Shown here: positions 43,667 to 52,080 of the stretch, one piece after another | Layout of the letters: every line of letters begins with the position of its first letter | Numbering within the stretch: the stretch's first letter is position 1 | NCBI RefSeq assembly: GCF_018403245.1 | Contig: NZ_BOSH01000004.1 | Coordinates: 372,001 to 436,000 of the forward strand | Length of the DNA stretch: 64,000 bases | DNA from: Paenibacillus sp. J2TS4 | Lineage (GTDB): Bacteria > Bacillota > Bacilli > Paenibacillales > NBRC-103111 | Direction: 5' to 3' | Translations under genes and position numbers: made by a program | The notes under the pieces: generated by a model | What the model saw: only the letters and a program-made list of their open reading frames with translations | The model's database searches: none | What the model was told of the DNA's origin: nothing

Positions 43667-44611
43667 ATGAAGCAGTTGGCGCTTGATTTGCTGCAAGTAA
43701 CGGAAGCGGCTGCGCTCGCGGCAGTTCCATGGATTGGCCGCGGCAATAAGCTGGGGGCCGATGATGCGGCGACTACAGCGATGAGAAAGCTGCTGAACGC
43801 GATGCCGATTGACGGATGTGTCGTCATCGGAGAAGGAGAGATGGACGAAGCGCCGATGCTGTACATCGGAGAAAGAGTAGGTATGGGGCAGGGCCCGCTG
43901 CTGGATATTGCCGTAGATCCATTGGAGGGGACTAATTTAGTCGCAGGCGGCTGGGATAATTCGTGCGCGGTGATAGCCGTCGCCCCCAGAGGTGCACTGC
44001 TTCATGCACCGGACATGTATATGGAGAAAATCGCGGTCGGGCGAAGAGCCGCCGGGGCGATCGATCTGAATGCTTCCATATTGGATAATATGAAGAGAAC
44101 GGCTGATGCGTTAAACAAACGGATTTCGGAGTTGACCGTCATTATTCAGCATAGGGATCGCCATAAATCGGTGATTGAAGATATTCAAAAAACCGGAGCC
44201 CGGGTCAGGCTGTTTAGCGAAGGAGATGTGACCTGCGCTATTGCCGCTGCCCTGGATAAAACCGGCGTCGATTTATTCTACGGAGTAGGCGGGGCTCCCG
44301 AAGGAGTTCTTTCCGCCGTAGCTCTTAAATGTATGGGCGGCGAAATGCAAGCCCGGCTGCTTCCGGCAGACCGCCGCGAGCACGAACGATGTGTCCGCAT
44401 GGGGTTGAGCGATCCCGGCCGCGTCTTGCGCATGGAAGAGCTCGTCTCCTCCGATGATTGTATATTCGCGGCTACCGGAGTAACTTCCGGAATGCTGCTG
44501 GAAGGGGTTAAGCTGGGCCGCGGGATAGAGGCAACCACCCATTCTTTGCTGACCTGCGGGGATATGGAGTCTGTCCATTTCATTCGATCCGTACGGGCAG
44601 CGACCGGATAA
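43667..44611 (+). CDS. glpX: Class II fructose-1,6-bisphosphatase GlpX
   Basis: 314 aa Mg/Mn phosphatase. Marks: CVVIGEGEMDEAPMLYIGE, IAVDPLEGTNLVAGG (metal-binding Asp-Pro-x-Glu-Gly-Thr), YGVGGAPEGVLSAVAL. Class II enzymes often also hydrolyse sedoheptulose 1,7-bisphosphate, the aldol product of erythrose 4-phosphate and DHAP, which would explain its place after an erythrose 4-phosphate-forming pathway (inference). ATG 43667 preferred; GTG 43658 overlaps the DhaL stop. Confidence 0.92.
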   Translation: MKQLALDLLQVTEAAALAAVPWIGRGNKLGADDAATTAMRKLLNAMPIDGCVVIGEGEMDEAPMLYIGERVGMGQGPLLDIAVDPLEGTNLVAGGWDNSCAVIAVAPRGALLHAPDMYMEKIAVGRRAAGAIDLNASILDNMKRTADALNKRISELTVIIQHRDRHKSVIEDIQKTGARVRLFSEGDVTCAIAAALDKTGVDLFYGVGGAPEGVLSAVALKCMGGEMQARLLPADRREHERCVRMGLSDPGRVLRMEELVSSDDCIFAATGVTSGMLLEGVKLGRGIEATTHSLLTCGDMESVHFIRSVRAATG

Positions 44612-44706
44612 ATGACACTGTCGGACGGAAGGGAATATTTTGCACCCCCGAGGAATTACAGACAGGAAAGGTTAGAAGATGTATGTTGAAGGGAAAGAGT
44701 GCAGCA

Positions 44707-45528
44707 ATGAAAAACATCCGATTAATTGTGAGCGATTTGGACGGTACGCTTCTGTCTCCCGATCACCAGATCACTGATTCGGTTTGGCGCGCGGTGCGCG
44801 CCTTCACGGAGGCGGGAGGATGGTTTACAATAGCTACGGGTCGGACCGGAGTTTCGGTGCGGCAAACCGTCGAACGATTGAATATCGATCTGCCGATGAT
44901 ATTATGCAACGGTTCAATCCTGGCGGATAAGGGTAAAATATGGGAGCAGGCGGAGCTGTCCACCGGAGGATTAATTCCTTATTTGCAGGAAGCGGACCGA
45001 CAAGGTCTTTCCGCAGTTGTGTTCCAGGAATCGGGGTTAAGCGCGATAAGTCGGACGCAGGACATTGCCCGGTTTGAGCAAAGGGAGAATGTCGATTGTC
45101 GTCTGGCGGATTTGACAGAAGAGCAGTGGGCAGTCGGCCACGCGCATAAAGTTTTGATCATAGGCGATATGAACAAGGCGCTCACCCTTTGGGAGGCTTA
45201 TTCGCCGGATTTGCCTAATGCTTACTCCACGGTTCAATCCGAGGTTGATTTCTTTGAAATCCTTCCAGCGAACCAGAGCAAAGGCAGAGCCTTGATCCAA
45301 CTGACCAACCTGCTCGGAATCGAACTGTCGGAAGTGATGGCAATCGGAAATCAGATGAACGATCTCGATATGCTGGAACAGGCGGGGATCGGTGTAGCTG
45401 TGGCAAACAGTCATCCAGAGCTCGCAGCCAAGGCGGACTATGTCTGCTCGGGGAGCTTTGGAGAAGGAGTAGTGGAAGCAATGAAAGTCTTTTGTGCAGA
45501 TCGAATGAAAGGATACGAGGAGGAATAG
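44707..45528 (+). CDS. Cof-type HAD hydrolase
   Basis: 273 aa, motif I RLIVSDLDGTLLSPDH, motif II IATGRT, motif IV MAIGNQMNDLDMLEQAG. Sugar phosphatase of unknown substrate within the tetritol-type operon. ATG 44707 matches the family start; an in-frame TTG at 44683 would add eight residues. Three bases precede the next gene. Confidence 0.88.
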   Translation: MKNIRLIVSDLDGTLLSPDHQITDSVWRAVRAFTEAGGWFTIATGRTGVSVRQTVERLNIDLPMILCNGSILADKGKIWEQAELSTGGLIPYLQEADRQGLSAVVFQESGLSAISRTQDIARFEQRENVDCRLADLTEEQWAVGHAHKVLIIGDMNKALTLWEAYSPDLPNAYSTVQSEVDFFEILPANQSKGRALIQLTNLLGIELSEVMAIGNQMNDLDMLEQAGIGVAVANSHPELAAKADYVCSGSFGEGVVEAMKVFCADRMKGYEEE

Positions 45529-45530
45529 CT

Positions 45531-46241
45531 ATGGTTCGCGGAGTCGCTCATCGCGGAGATCCTGTACTTTATCCCGAGAATACGCTGCCGGCTTTTGAAG
45601 CGGCGGTTCGGAAATCATACTCACATCTGGAGCTCGACGTGCAATTAAGCAAGGACGGAGTACCCGTCATATGTCACGACCTGTCGGTCAATCGGACGAC
45701 AGACGGAACCGGGAGAATCAAGGAATTAACTTTAGCGGAGCTGAAGAAGCTTCGTATCCGGGGTGAAGGAGAAATCCCCACGCTGGAGGAGGCTCTGACC
45801 CTGCTAAAGGATCAAATTATCGTTAACATAGAATTGAAGCAGTTAGGGGATTATTATCCCGGCTTGGAGCAAGCTGCCCTGGATGTTGTCCGCAAGCTGG
45901 GAATGGAGGAGCAGGTCTTCTTCACCTCCTTCGACCATTACTCCGTCTTACGGATGAGGGAAATAGATTCTGAGGTGGAGCTTGGACTGATCAGCCATGG
46001 AGCCTCACCGGCCTTTTTTCCTTTAATGAAAGAACATAACATGCGTTATCTGGCCGTCCAGTATCCTTTTTTAACACCGAGCTATATTGAAACATGCGAG
46101 CAGCTAGGAATTCAACTTATTGCATGGACGGTGGATGACGAGGAACCTATGCGGCGGATTCGCCAGTATCCATCCTTGCTCATTTGTACCAATCAATTGG
46201 ATAGATGGGCAGCGATTCACCGTCATCCTGTTTCACAATAA
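45531..46241 (+). CDS. Glycerophosphodiester phosphodiesterase
   Basis: 236 aa GDPD TIM-barrel, no signal peptide, so cytoplasmic. Core motifs: VAHRGDPVLYPENTLPAFEAA (catalytic His-Arg and the metal Glu), SHLELDVQLSKDGVPVICHD, VNIELKQLGD and a final LIAWTVDDEE. Splits glycerophosphodiesters to glycerol 3-phosphate. ATG 45531 follows GAGGAGG. Last gene of the operon before a good terminator; its link to tetritol use is not obvious. Confidence 0.9.
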   Translation: MVRGVAHRGDPVLYPENTLPAFEAAVRKSYSHLELDVQLSKDGVPVICHDLSVNRTTDGTGRIKELTLAELKKLRIRGEGEIPTLEEALTLLKDQIIVNIELKQLGDYYPGLEQAALDVVRKLGMEEQVFFTSFDHYSVLRMREIDSEVELGLISHGASPAFFPLMKEHNMRYLAVQYPFLTPSYIETCEQLGIQLIAWTVDDEEPMRRIRQYPSLLICTNQLDRWAAIHRHPVSQ

Positions 46242-46293
46242 TCATTCCGTTCGGTTTATGTCCATTAACTTTTAAATAGCCGTGTCCTGCGAT

Positions 46294-46317
46294 AAGCCGG
46301 AGGCGGCTTCTTTTTTT
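46294..46317 (+). terminator. Terminator of the tetritol-type operon
   Basis: AAGCCG-GAGG-CGGCTT hairpin, one C, then seven T, 53 bases beyond the phosphodiesterase stop. Confidence 0.85.
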
Positions 46318-46381
46318 GGAGCCAAACTGAATTCAAGAGCGCAAGCGACGTGGCCGACACGGTCCGGGAGTAAACAGACCG

Positions 46382-46828
46382 TTAGCTCCCTCCAGAAGCG
46401 GAGGAGTTCCGTGAACCGCCCTGGCTGTTATTCTGCACAAAATCCGCGGTCCAATCAATCATTCCATCCATTAGTGTGAGTACAAGATTAACTACGTCCT
46501 GTTCCTTCAGGCTCCCGCTGCTTTGATTGGAAACAAATTCATTTGTTCTGGCTTCAAGCTCCGTGATCATCGTCTTAATTTGCATCAATTCATTGGCCAA
46601 ATCCGATACCTGGGCGTTCGCCCTTTGTTGTTGTCCGCCATGCTGGCTGGAGGACGAGCCTTGTTGTCCGGATGATTGCTGATTGCGCTGCTGCCCGCTT
46701 GAATTATTGTCAGGCTGCTTTGTGAGGCCTTCCCTAATCAGCTTTTTTAATTGATCAATTTCGTCGAGAACCGTTTGATTCTGCTCGGTTAATTCCTCCA
46801 CCCGGGTTTTTAAATCTTGTACTTTCAT
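46382..46828 (-). CDS. Hypothetical coiled-coil, Gln/Ser-rich protein
   Basis: 148 aa. Residues 1-40 form a heptad coiled coil (KVQDLKTRVEELTEQNQTVL), residues 45-80 are a Gln/Ser/Gly-rich low-complexity linker, and 85-125 a second helix pair (DLANELMQIKTMITELEART), ending in another Ser/Gly-rich tail. The start 46828 (MKVQDLK) has GGAGG 11 bases ahead; a longer frame to 46903 has none. No family recognised; spore-coat or division-type coiled coil are both possible. Confidence 0.6.
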   Translation of the reverse strand: MKVQDLKTRVEELTEQNQTVLDEIDQLKKLIREGLTKQPDNNSSGQQRNQQSSGQQGSSSSQHGGQQQRANAQVSDLANELMQIKTMITELEARTNEFVSNQSSGSLKEQDVVNLVLTLMDGMIDWTADFVQNNSQGGSRNSSASGGS

Positions 46829-47027
46829 GGTTAAAACAACCTCCACTTTTGATTTCCAGCTTCTTTCATTATTCCCGATGACTAGAAAAACATGCTTGTC
46901 CAACTTAGAACATATTGACCTGAAAAAACAGGCGCAATAGACTTCTACATTTACCGAATAGTCCAGACAGCAAGATTTGCGTAGTCATATAATGGTATTA
47001 GTTGGCGTAGAAAGGAGGACTCATACT

Positions 47028-47150
47028 ATGGGTGGATTTGTAGGAGGAGCAGGTTTTAGTTGCGGAGGAATCGGCGGACTGTTTACCAGCACAGGAGTCA
47101 TCTTGGTTCTGTTTATTCTGTTGGTTATCGTAAGCCGTGCATTTATCTAA
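47028..47150 (+). CDS. YjcZ family sporulation microprotein
   Basis: 40 aa. Glycine-rich N-terminus with one Cys (MGGFVGGAGFSCGGIGG), then one membrane helix (ILVLFILLVIVSRAFI), the plan of the YjcZ/TIGR01732 family. AAAGGAGG is nine bases before ATG, and a perfect hairpin follows. Its last 25 residues are nearly identical to the second copy 300 bases downstream. Confidence 0.82.
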   Translation: MGGFVGGAGFSCGGIGGLFTSTGVILVLFILLVIVSRAFI

Positions 47151-47172
47151 AGTGATCCTTTCAAGCTGAACA

Positions 47173-47204
47173 AACGGCCGATAACGGAAGGGTTATCGGC
47201 CGTT
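47173..47204. terminator. Hairpin after first YjcZ gene
   Basis: Perfect 13-bp stem AACGGCCGATAAC/GTTATCGGCCGTT with a six-base loop, 22 bases past the stop; no U-run follows. Confidence 0.65.
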
Positions 47205-47322
47205 ACATTAGAAAACCAGTTGATTGAAAAATAAGCGGTTGCCCATTTTGCAATACGTCCAGTTCATCTCAGTTGGAAGCGTCATAGGATATGACTAGCA
47301 AGTAAAGAAAGGAGGAATGAAC

Positions 47323-47421
47323 ATGGGAGGTAGTTGTGGATTTGGCGGCTTGTTTACAAGCACAGCAGTGATCCTCGTTCTTTTCATCCTTTTGGTCATC
47401 GTCAGCCGCCACTTTATCTAA
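47323..47421 (+). CDS. YjcZ family sporulation microprotein, second copy
   Basis: 32 aa: a short Gly/Cys head (MGGSCGFGGLFTST) and the same membrane helix as the first copy, ending VIVSRHFI. AAAGGAGG precedes ATG by seven bases. A strong terminator follows. Tandem duplication of the 47028 gene with a shortened glycine-rich part. Confidence 0.82.
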   Translation: MGGSCGFGGLFTSTAVILVLFILLVIVSRHFI

Positions 47422-47443
47422 TCAGTCCATCTGATTGCATGAC

Positions 47444-47482
47444 AAACAGGCTGGTACTTGAAAGTGCCAGCCTGTTTTTTTT
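47444..47482. terminator. Terminator after second YjcZ gene
   Basis: AACAGGCTGG(T)ACTT pairs with AAGT(G)CCAGCCTGTT, followed by eight T on the plus strand. Mirror-side AAACAAAC reads as GTTTGTC on the minus strand, so it may also serve the converging oxidoreductase gene. Confidence 0.88.
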
Positions 47483-47500
47483 GCATGCGGCATTACCGTT

Positions 47501-48655
47501 TTATCTGCTAATACTCGCGTTCGTGCGAAGCGGCGTCCAATCGATCGTCTGGAAGGTTCCTGTCTCCGCAGATTGCTTCGCCTTCAAACACATCAAAGCG
47601 CTTAATATACCATCGTCCAGAGTGCTGATAGATTCCGCTTGTCCACGCATGACCTCAATAAAGTTGCGGGCCAGAACGGTGTCCCCGCCAAAATGGCCAT
47701 CGGTAGAAACGATATCATAGGTCTTGACGGTGTCTTCATGATGCATCATCACTTTGACTTGCTTCGTATAAAAATCGAATTCGACCGTTCCCTTAAAACC
47801 CATTAACCGGGCACTCCGGGCACCTGCCTGGTTGCGTACAAAGAAATTTTGCGTATAGGAAACGTGCATTCCTGTCTTGTAGCGGATTAATGCACTTCCT
47901 GAGTCCTCATTCCCGGTATCCTCGGCAAAGCAGCAATATTTCCAGGTGTCGGGAAGATCCTCACGGAAAGCAGTGCTTTCCGGACAAGTACGATTCTCTT
48001 CGCAATCCACGCATAGCAATCCGGCCGGCTTGGTTCCTTTAAATATTTGTTTGGATGTCATTGCGCATATACTCTCTGGCTGATTATTCAGCAAATAAGT
48101 AATGTAGTCGAAATCATGAGTTGCCTTCTGCAGGAACAATCCGCCTGTTTCCGCCTCATCCCGATACCAGTTATGATAGTACACTCCGCCATAGGGTACA
48201 TTGTTAACCGCTTGCACATGTTCGATCGTGCCTAACTGTCCTGAATCGACAATTTCCTTGACTTTGTCTACGATCGTAGTCACCCTTAGCGGGAAGGAAA
48301 CGACTACCTGCGAGCTCGATTGTCGAAAGCCTTCCTTTAATCGCTCCAAATCTTCCAGGTTTGTAGAAACCGGTTTTTCCAGAAATAACGGCAGACCTGT
48401 TGGCAGTACCTTGAGCGCCAATTCGGTGTGCAGGGAGCAGCGGGTGCCGATCAGAATCCCGTCCAGCTTGGGTCCGTTAAGCAATTCTTCTACCGAACCA
48501 TACCAGGCAACATCGTGCAGCTCGGGATGCTCCTCCCTGACTTTGTTATGCCGAGTATCGGCAATAGCGGCAATTCGACAGGAAGGCTCCTGCCGGATGA
48601 TTTCCTCAATAAAATGCGAGATTCGAACTCCATAACCAATCACACCAAGCTTCAT
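47501..48655 (-). CDS. Gfo/Idh/MocA family oxidoreductase
   Basis: 384 aa NAD(P)-dependent sugar dehydrogenase-like protein. Rossmann start KLGVIGYGVRISHFIEEI, the family EKPVST block (PLFLEKPVSTNLEDLERL) with the catalytic Lys, and a C-terminal beta-sheet domain. A four-Cys stretch CVDCEENRTCPESTAF...CC is unusual but occurs in some subgroups. GGGGGAT lies seven bases before ATG. The adjacent AraC gene is divergent and may regulate it. Substrate unknown. Confidence 0.88.
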   Translation of the reverse strand: MKLGVIGYGVRISHFIEEIIRQEPSCRIAAIADTRHNKVREEHPELHDVAWYGSVEELLNGPKLDGILIGTRCSLHTELALKVLPTGLPLFLEKPVSTNLEDLERLKEGFRQSSSQVVVSFPLRVTTIVDKVKEIVDSGQLGTIEHVQAVNNVPYGGVYYHNWYRDEAETGGLFLQKATHDFDYITYLLNNQPESICAMTSKQIFKGTKPAGLLCVDCEENRTCPESTAFREDLPDTWKYCCFAEDTGNEDSGSALIRYKTGMHVSYTQNFFVRNQAGARSARLMGFKGTVEFDFYTKQVKVMMHHEDTVKTYDIVSTDGHFGGDTVLARNFIEVMRGQAESISTLDDGILSALMCLKAKQSAETGTFQTIDWTPLRTNASISR

Positions 48656-48769
48656 TAGCTAAATCCCCCGATTTCTCATCCAAATTATTGACTTCAATGG
48701 CTCCATTATAAATCGATCCTGCTTTGGTTTCTTTGTTCTGAGAGCCCATTTATTTGTACTTTTGCATGG

Positions 48770-48926
48770 AGCTATCGGTTTTGGCGGGGTTTTCTAAAAG
48801 TAAATGGATTCGCTACGAAGCTTATTTTCACTTGTTGGGGGATAGTATAGAGGTTTTAAGCTTCGGAGCCCCTTTCCTTCGGAATGGGGGACAATTTACT
48901 TCAGTGCCACTTATATAGCGTAACGG
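48770..48926 (+). repeat. Right-half copy (C) of the terminal-inverted-repeat element
   Basis: Aligns with 53828-53967 of the full copy. Shared blocks: ACGAAGCTTATTTTCACTT against TCGAAGCTCATCTTCACTT, AAGCTTCGGAG, CTTTCCTTCGGAA, and the right end CAGTGCCACTTATATAG. The CGAAGCTT/AAGCTTCG pairing is kept. The left third is lost or too diverged. It ends about 95 bases before the AraC start; the remaining gap (48656-49020) shows no gene. Confidence 0.8.
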
Positions 48927-49020
48927 CATTTTTTGCTAAAAGGAAAGTTCCCTAGATTTATTAGGTAGGGTATGATGGACATACAGATATTCATCATTCA
49001 AATGTGGGGTGAGCATCGAC

Positions 49021-49947
49021 ATGGACTGTGAAATAAGCAGCGCCAGGAGGCAGTATCCGCGAACTGTTCTGCGCCCGTCTATCGTTATTGATCGAATCAT
49101 TTCCTTATATTATTTTGAATTTGCAAAAGATTACGTGTTTGCCGGCGAGTATCATGATTTTTGGGAAGTGCTTTATATCGATAAGGGCGAGGTGACGGTC
49201 AGGGCGGATAACATCCTGCATCACTTAAAGCAAGGGACGATTATTTTTCATAAGCCCAATGAATTTCATAGTATCTACGCCAATCATGTCGTGGCGCCTA
49301 ACCTGATCGTAATGAGCTTCGAGTGCCATTCTGAAGAAATGAAAGCTTTTGAAAACAAACTGATAAGCCTTGGGGATGAGGAGCGGAATCTGCTGGCGGA
49401 AATTGTCCGGGAGGGCGTGAACGCGTTTCACTTTCCATTCCAGGTTCCATTACAACGCAGAGAGGATGCGCCTGTTGGAGCGGAGCAGTTGATTAAGCTA
49501 TATCTGGAAACGTTTTTATTACGGCTGCTTCGCAAAGAAAAGTCCGGACAGACGGAGGAGAGAGTTTCCGCAACCCTATCGTCGACAGCCAAGGAAAATA
49601 ATGAAGGTGAGGTTATCAAGAGCATCATTGCTTATCTGGAGGGGCAGTTAGGCTCCAAGCTGTCTCTTGCAGAAATGAGCGATGCCCTGCATTTGTCGAA
49701 GACGAAGCTTAAAGAGCTGTTCAAGCGCAGAACGGGATATACTCTGACGGAATATTTCGGGCAATTAAAAATCGACAAAGCCAAAACGTATATTCGAGAG
49801 GAACCGTCCAACTTTACAGAAATTGCGGAGAAGCTTGGATTCAGCAGTGTCCATTATTTTTCCAAAGCATTTAAAAAGGCGACCGGCATGAGTCCTTCGG
49901 AGTATGCCAAGTCCGTCAAGGCCAGAGTCCCCGCAGTGAAGAAGTAA
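49021..49947 (+). CDS. AraC family transcriptional regulator
   Basis: 308 aa. Cupin-type N-terminus (GEYHDFWEVLYIDKGEVTVRA, FHKPNEFHSIYAN) and C-terminal AraC domain (KLSLAEMSDALHLSKTKLKELFK and NFTEIAEKLGFSSVHYFSKAFKK). ATG 49021 is preferred to GTG 49009, which overlaps the GGGGTGA ribosome site. Divergent from the oxidoreductase gene. Confidence 0.9.
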   Translation: MDCEISSARRQYPRTVLRPSIVIDRIISLYYFEFAKDYVFAGEYHDFWEVLYIDKGEVTVRADNILHHLKQGTIIFHKPNEFHSIYANHVVAPNLIVMSFECHSEEMKAFENKLISLGDEERNLLAEIVREGVNAFHFPFQVPLQRREDAPVGAEQLIKLYLETFLLRLLRKEKSGQTEERVSATLSSTAKENNEGEVIKSIIAYLEGQLGSKLSLAEMSDALHLSKTKLKELFKRRTGYTLTEYFGQLKIDKAKTYIREEPSNFTEIAEKLGFSSVHYFSKAFKKATGMSPSEYAKSVKARVPAVKK

Positions 49948-50020
49948 GTTGTCAGATAGATCATTGGAATCAGAGGAGGATGGTCTAATCTTCCATTTTT
50001 AACGAGCAGGGGGAAATAGG

Positions 50021-51031
50021 ATGACAAGATATGAAGCAGATTACATAGCCAGAACGGATGGGGCATCGGACCATCTATGGGAGCCTCTCTGGCAGATCCG
50101 TACGGAATTGCGGGATGCGGAAATAAAAATATTACGGTCCGGCGCGCTGAGAAGGCTGCATTACATTCACCACGGGGGAGCGTCGAGGATAAATACGCAT
50201 CATACTTTCACCCGACTTCAGCATACGCTAGGCGTGTTCTCCTTGATTGCTTACTATTGTCCGGACCAAGAAGCTTTAAGAGCGGCTTCGCTGCTGCACG
50301 ATATTGGTCATGGTCCGTTCAGTCATTCCTTGGAAGGAATCGAAGGGATGGATCATCATGAGTGGACCCGTGATCGGCTGGAGGGGCCGGAGTTGTCCGG
50401 GATATTGACGGAGCACGGATTAAACCCGGAGGAAATATGGGCTTATATTAACGGAGAACGTCCAAGCCTGCTAAGGAATTCATCCGGTGTCCTTCATCTC
50501 GATCATCTGGATTCGTTGGTTAGAAGCGCGCAAACCGGCGGATATCTGTCTATACGACCGAAGGACCTGCTCGATTGCTTGACCGTCATAGATGAAAATA
50601 TGCAGACGGATAAGGAAACGGCGGAGCAGTTAGTCTTGCTGATTGCGGAGGAAGCGGTGTTGCATTGCTCGCATGCGAACATAGGGGTGAACGCGGTGTT
50701 GCGTCAGATTGCAGGACAATGGTTGAGCGATGTAAAGCCGGAAATGGAGCTGGTGGCCGACATGACCGACTCCATGCTGGAACAGCAGCTGCTAAGCTAC
50801 CCTCCGACATCCGCAAGAATGAGGGCGCTGCTGATGGAATCTTCCCGGATTCACGTTACTCGTGAGCGGGATCAAGCACCCGCCCATGCTCTTGAAGCAG
50901 AGATCGATAAATTGTATTTTTCGGTCCCGCAGGTGGAAGGGAAGAAAATAACCGACATTTCCGAGCGGGCGCGCCGGACGATAGCCGATTTGCAGCACCG
51001 TAAGGGCAAGTATTTTGTCTATTGGCAATAA
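50021..51031 (+). CDS. HD domain phosphohydrolase
   Basis: 336 aa. The metal site is the HD motif in RAASLLHDIGHGPFSHSLEG, with an upstream His in TRLQHTLGVF and a downstream Asp in VLHLDHLDSLVRSA, the dGTPase/SAMHD1-like arrangement. Substrate is probably a nucleotide. ATG follows AGGGGGAAATAGG. It lies between two AraC genes and does not look tied to either. Confidence 0.88.
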   Translation: MTRYEADYIARTDGASDHLWEPLWQIRTELRDAEIKILRSGALRRLHYIHHGGASRINTHHTFTRLQHTLGVFSLIAYYCPDQEALRAASLLHDIGHGPFSHSLEGIEGMDHHEWTRDRLEGPELSGILTEHGLNPEEIWAYINGERPSLLRNSSGVLHLDHLDSLVRSAQTGGYLSIRPKDLLDCLTVIDENMQTDKETAEQLVLLIAEEAVLHCSHANIGVNAVLRQIAGQWLSDVKPEMELVADMTDSMLEQQLLSYPPTSARMRALLMESSRIHVTRERDQAPAHALEAEIDKLYFSVPQVEGKKITDISERARRTIADLQHRKGKYFVYWQ

Positions 51032-51075
51032 AAGTGTTGAATAGCGCGTTCTCTTCGCGGAAGTGGCTTTACTGT

Positions 51076-51924
51076 TCATTTGCGATAGTGGCTGGGCGGC
51101 TGGCCAAAGTATTTGGCAAATGCTTTAGAGAAGGAGAACAGATCCGGGTAGCCTGTTGACAAGGCGATTTCCGTTATCGGCAGAGAAGTGTCCTGGAGCA
51201 GCCTTGCTGCTTTATCCATCTTCAGCTTCTGCAAATAGCGAAGCGGGGGGACCCCCATCTGCTCCGTGAATACGGTGGAAAAATGGGACCGATGGACACC
51301 CGCATAATTAGCGGCATCCTGAATCGTAATGCCTTCGGCAAAATGAAGATTCATAAAATCAACGCTTTGCTGCACCCAGGCAGAGCGCTTGACAGGTGGG
51401 GAATTCGCTTGGCGGACAGCGAGCTGGCTGAATAATTGATAAATGAAAGCGAGGATCGCAAGCGAGGAGCTTGTCCCTCTAAGCTCGCGCAGCGTGTCCA
51501 TTAATGCGTCTAACGTAGCGTTCACGTGGGACCCGACCGCCTGCTCCCGATAGGGGCGTTCTCGGACTACCCCCGCAGCTTGAAGCAAGGACGGAACTTG
51601 TCCGCCATCTATCGCCAGCCAACACATCTGCAGCGGTGAGGACGAGGGAACGACCTGATAGGAATAGGCGATTTGGGGAAACAGGCAGAATAAATCGCCT
51701 TGCCGCAAAATTACCGATTCCTCTCCCCGCTCCAGCTTGACCTGACCTTCGCGTACAAAGTGAATGCTGTAGCATTCGATAAATCGGGAGCCGACCTGGT
51801 AATTCGGTTTGGCGATATTCCTTCCTGCCCGAACAGGCCATACCCCTCCCAGTCGTTCCAGCTCTGACGGTTTGTAATAGTAATACTCGGCATATTCGTG
51901 AGTGTACTCCTGCATGTCTCTCAT
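51076..51924 (-). CDS. AraC family transcriptional regulator
   Basis: 282 aa. Cupin domain (YSIHFVREGQVKLERGEESVI, QGDLFCLFPQIAYSY), then C-terminal HTH pair (EGITIQDAANYAGVHRSHFSTVF and LPITEIALSTGYPDLFSFSKAF). AAGGAG seven bases before ATG. It diverges from the sulfatase gene across 156 bases and is its likely regulator. Confidence 0.92.
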   Translation of the reverse strand: MRDMQEYTHEYAEYYYYKPSELERLGGVWPVRAGRNIAKPNYQVGSRFIECYSIHFVREGQVKLERGEESVILRQGDLFCLFPQIAYSYQVVPSSSPLQMCWLAIDGGQVPSLLQAAGVVRERPYREQAVGSHVNATLDALMDTLRELRGTSSSLAILAFIYQLFSQLAVRQANSPPVKRSAWVQQSVDFMNLHFAEGITIQDAANYAGVHRSHFSTVFTEQMGVPPLRYLQKLKMDKAARLLQDTSLPITEIALSTGYPDLFSFSKAFAKYFGQPPSHYRK

Positions 51925-52080
51925 CCCGTATCTCCTTAAATGTGTTAAGCTTTATATTAATAAAATACGAGAAACCTAACAAAATGACAAGTCAAGCAAA
52001 CAGGAGGGTATGGGTGTGAGTCCTCTGCTGCGTTAAGATGAAGGTATGACTATTTCCGATGGATAAGGAGGAAGAGGCTG

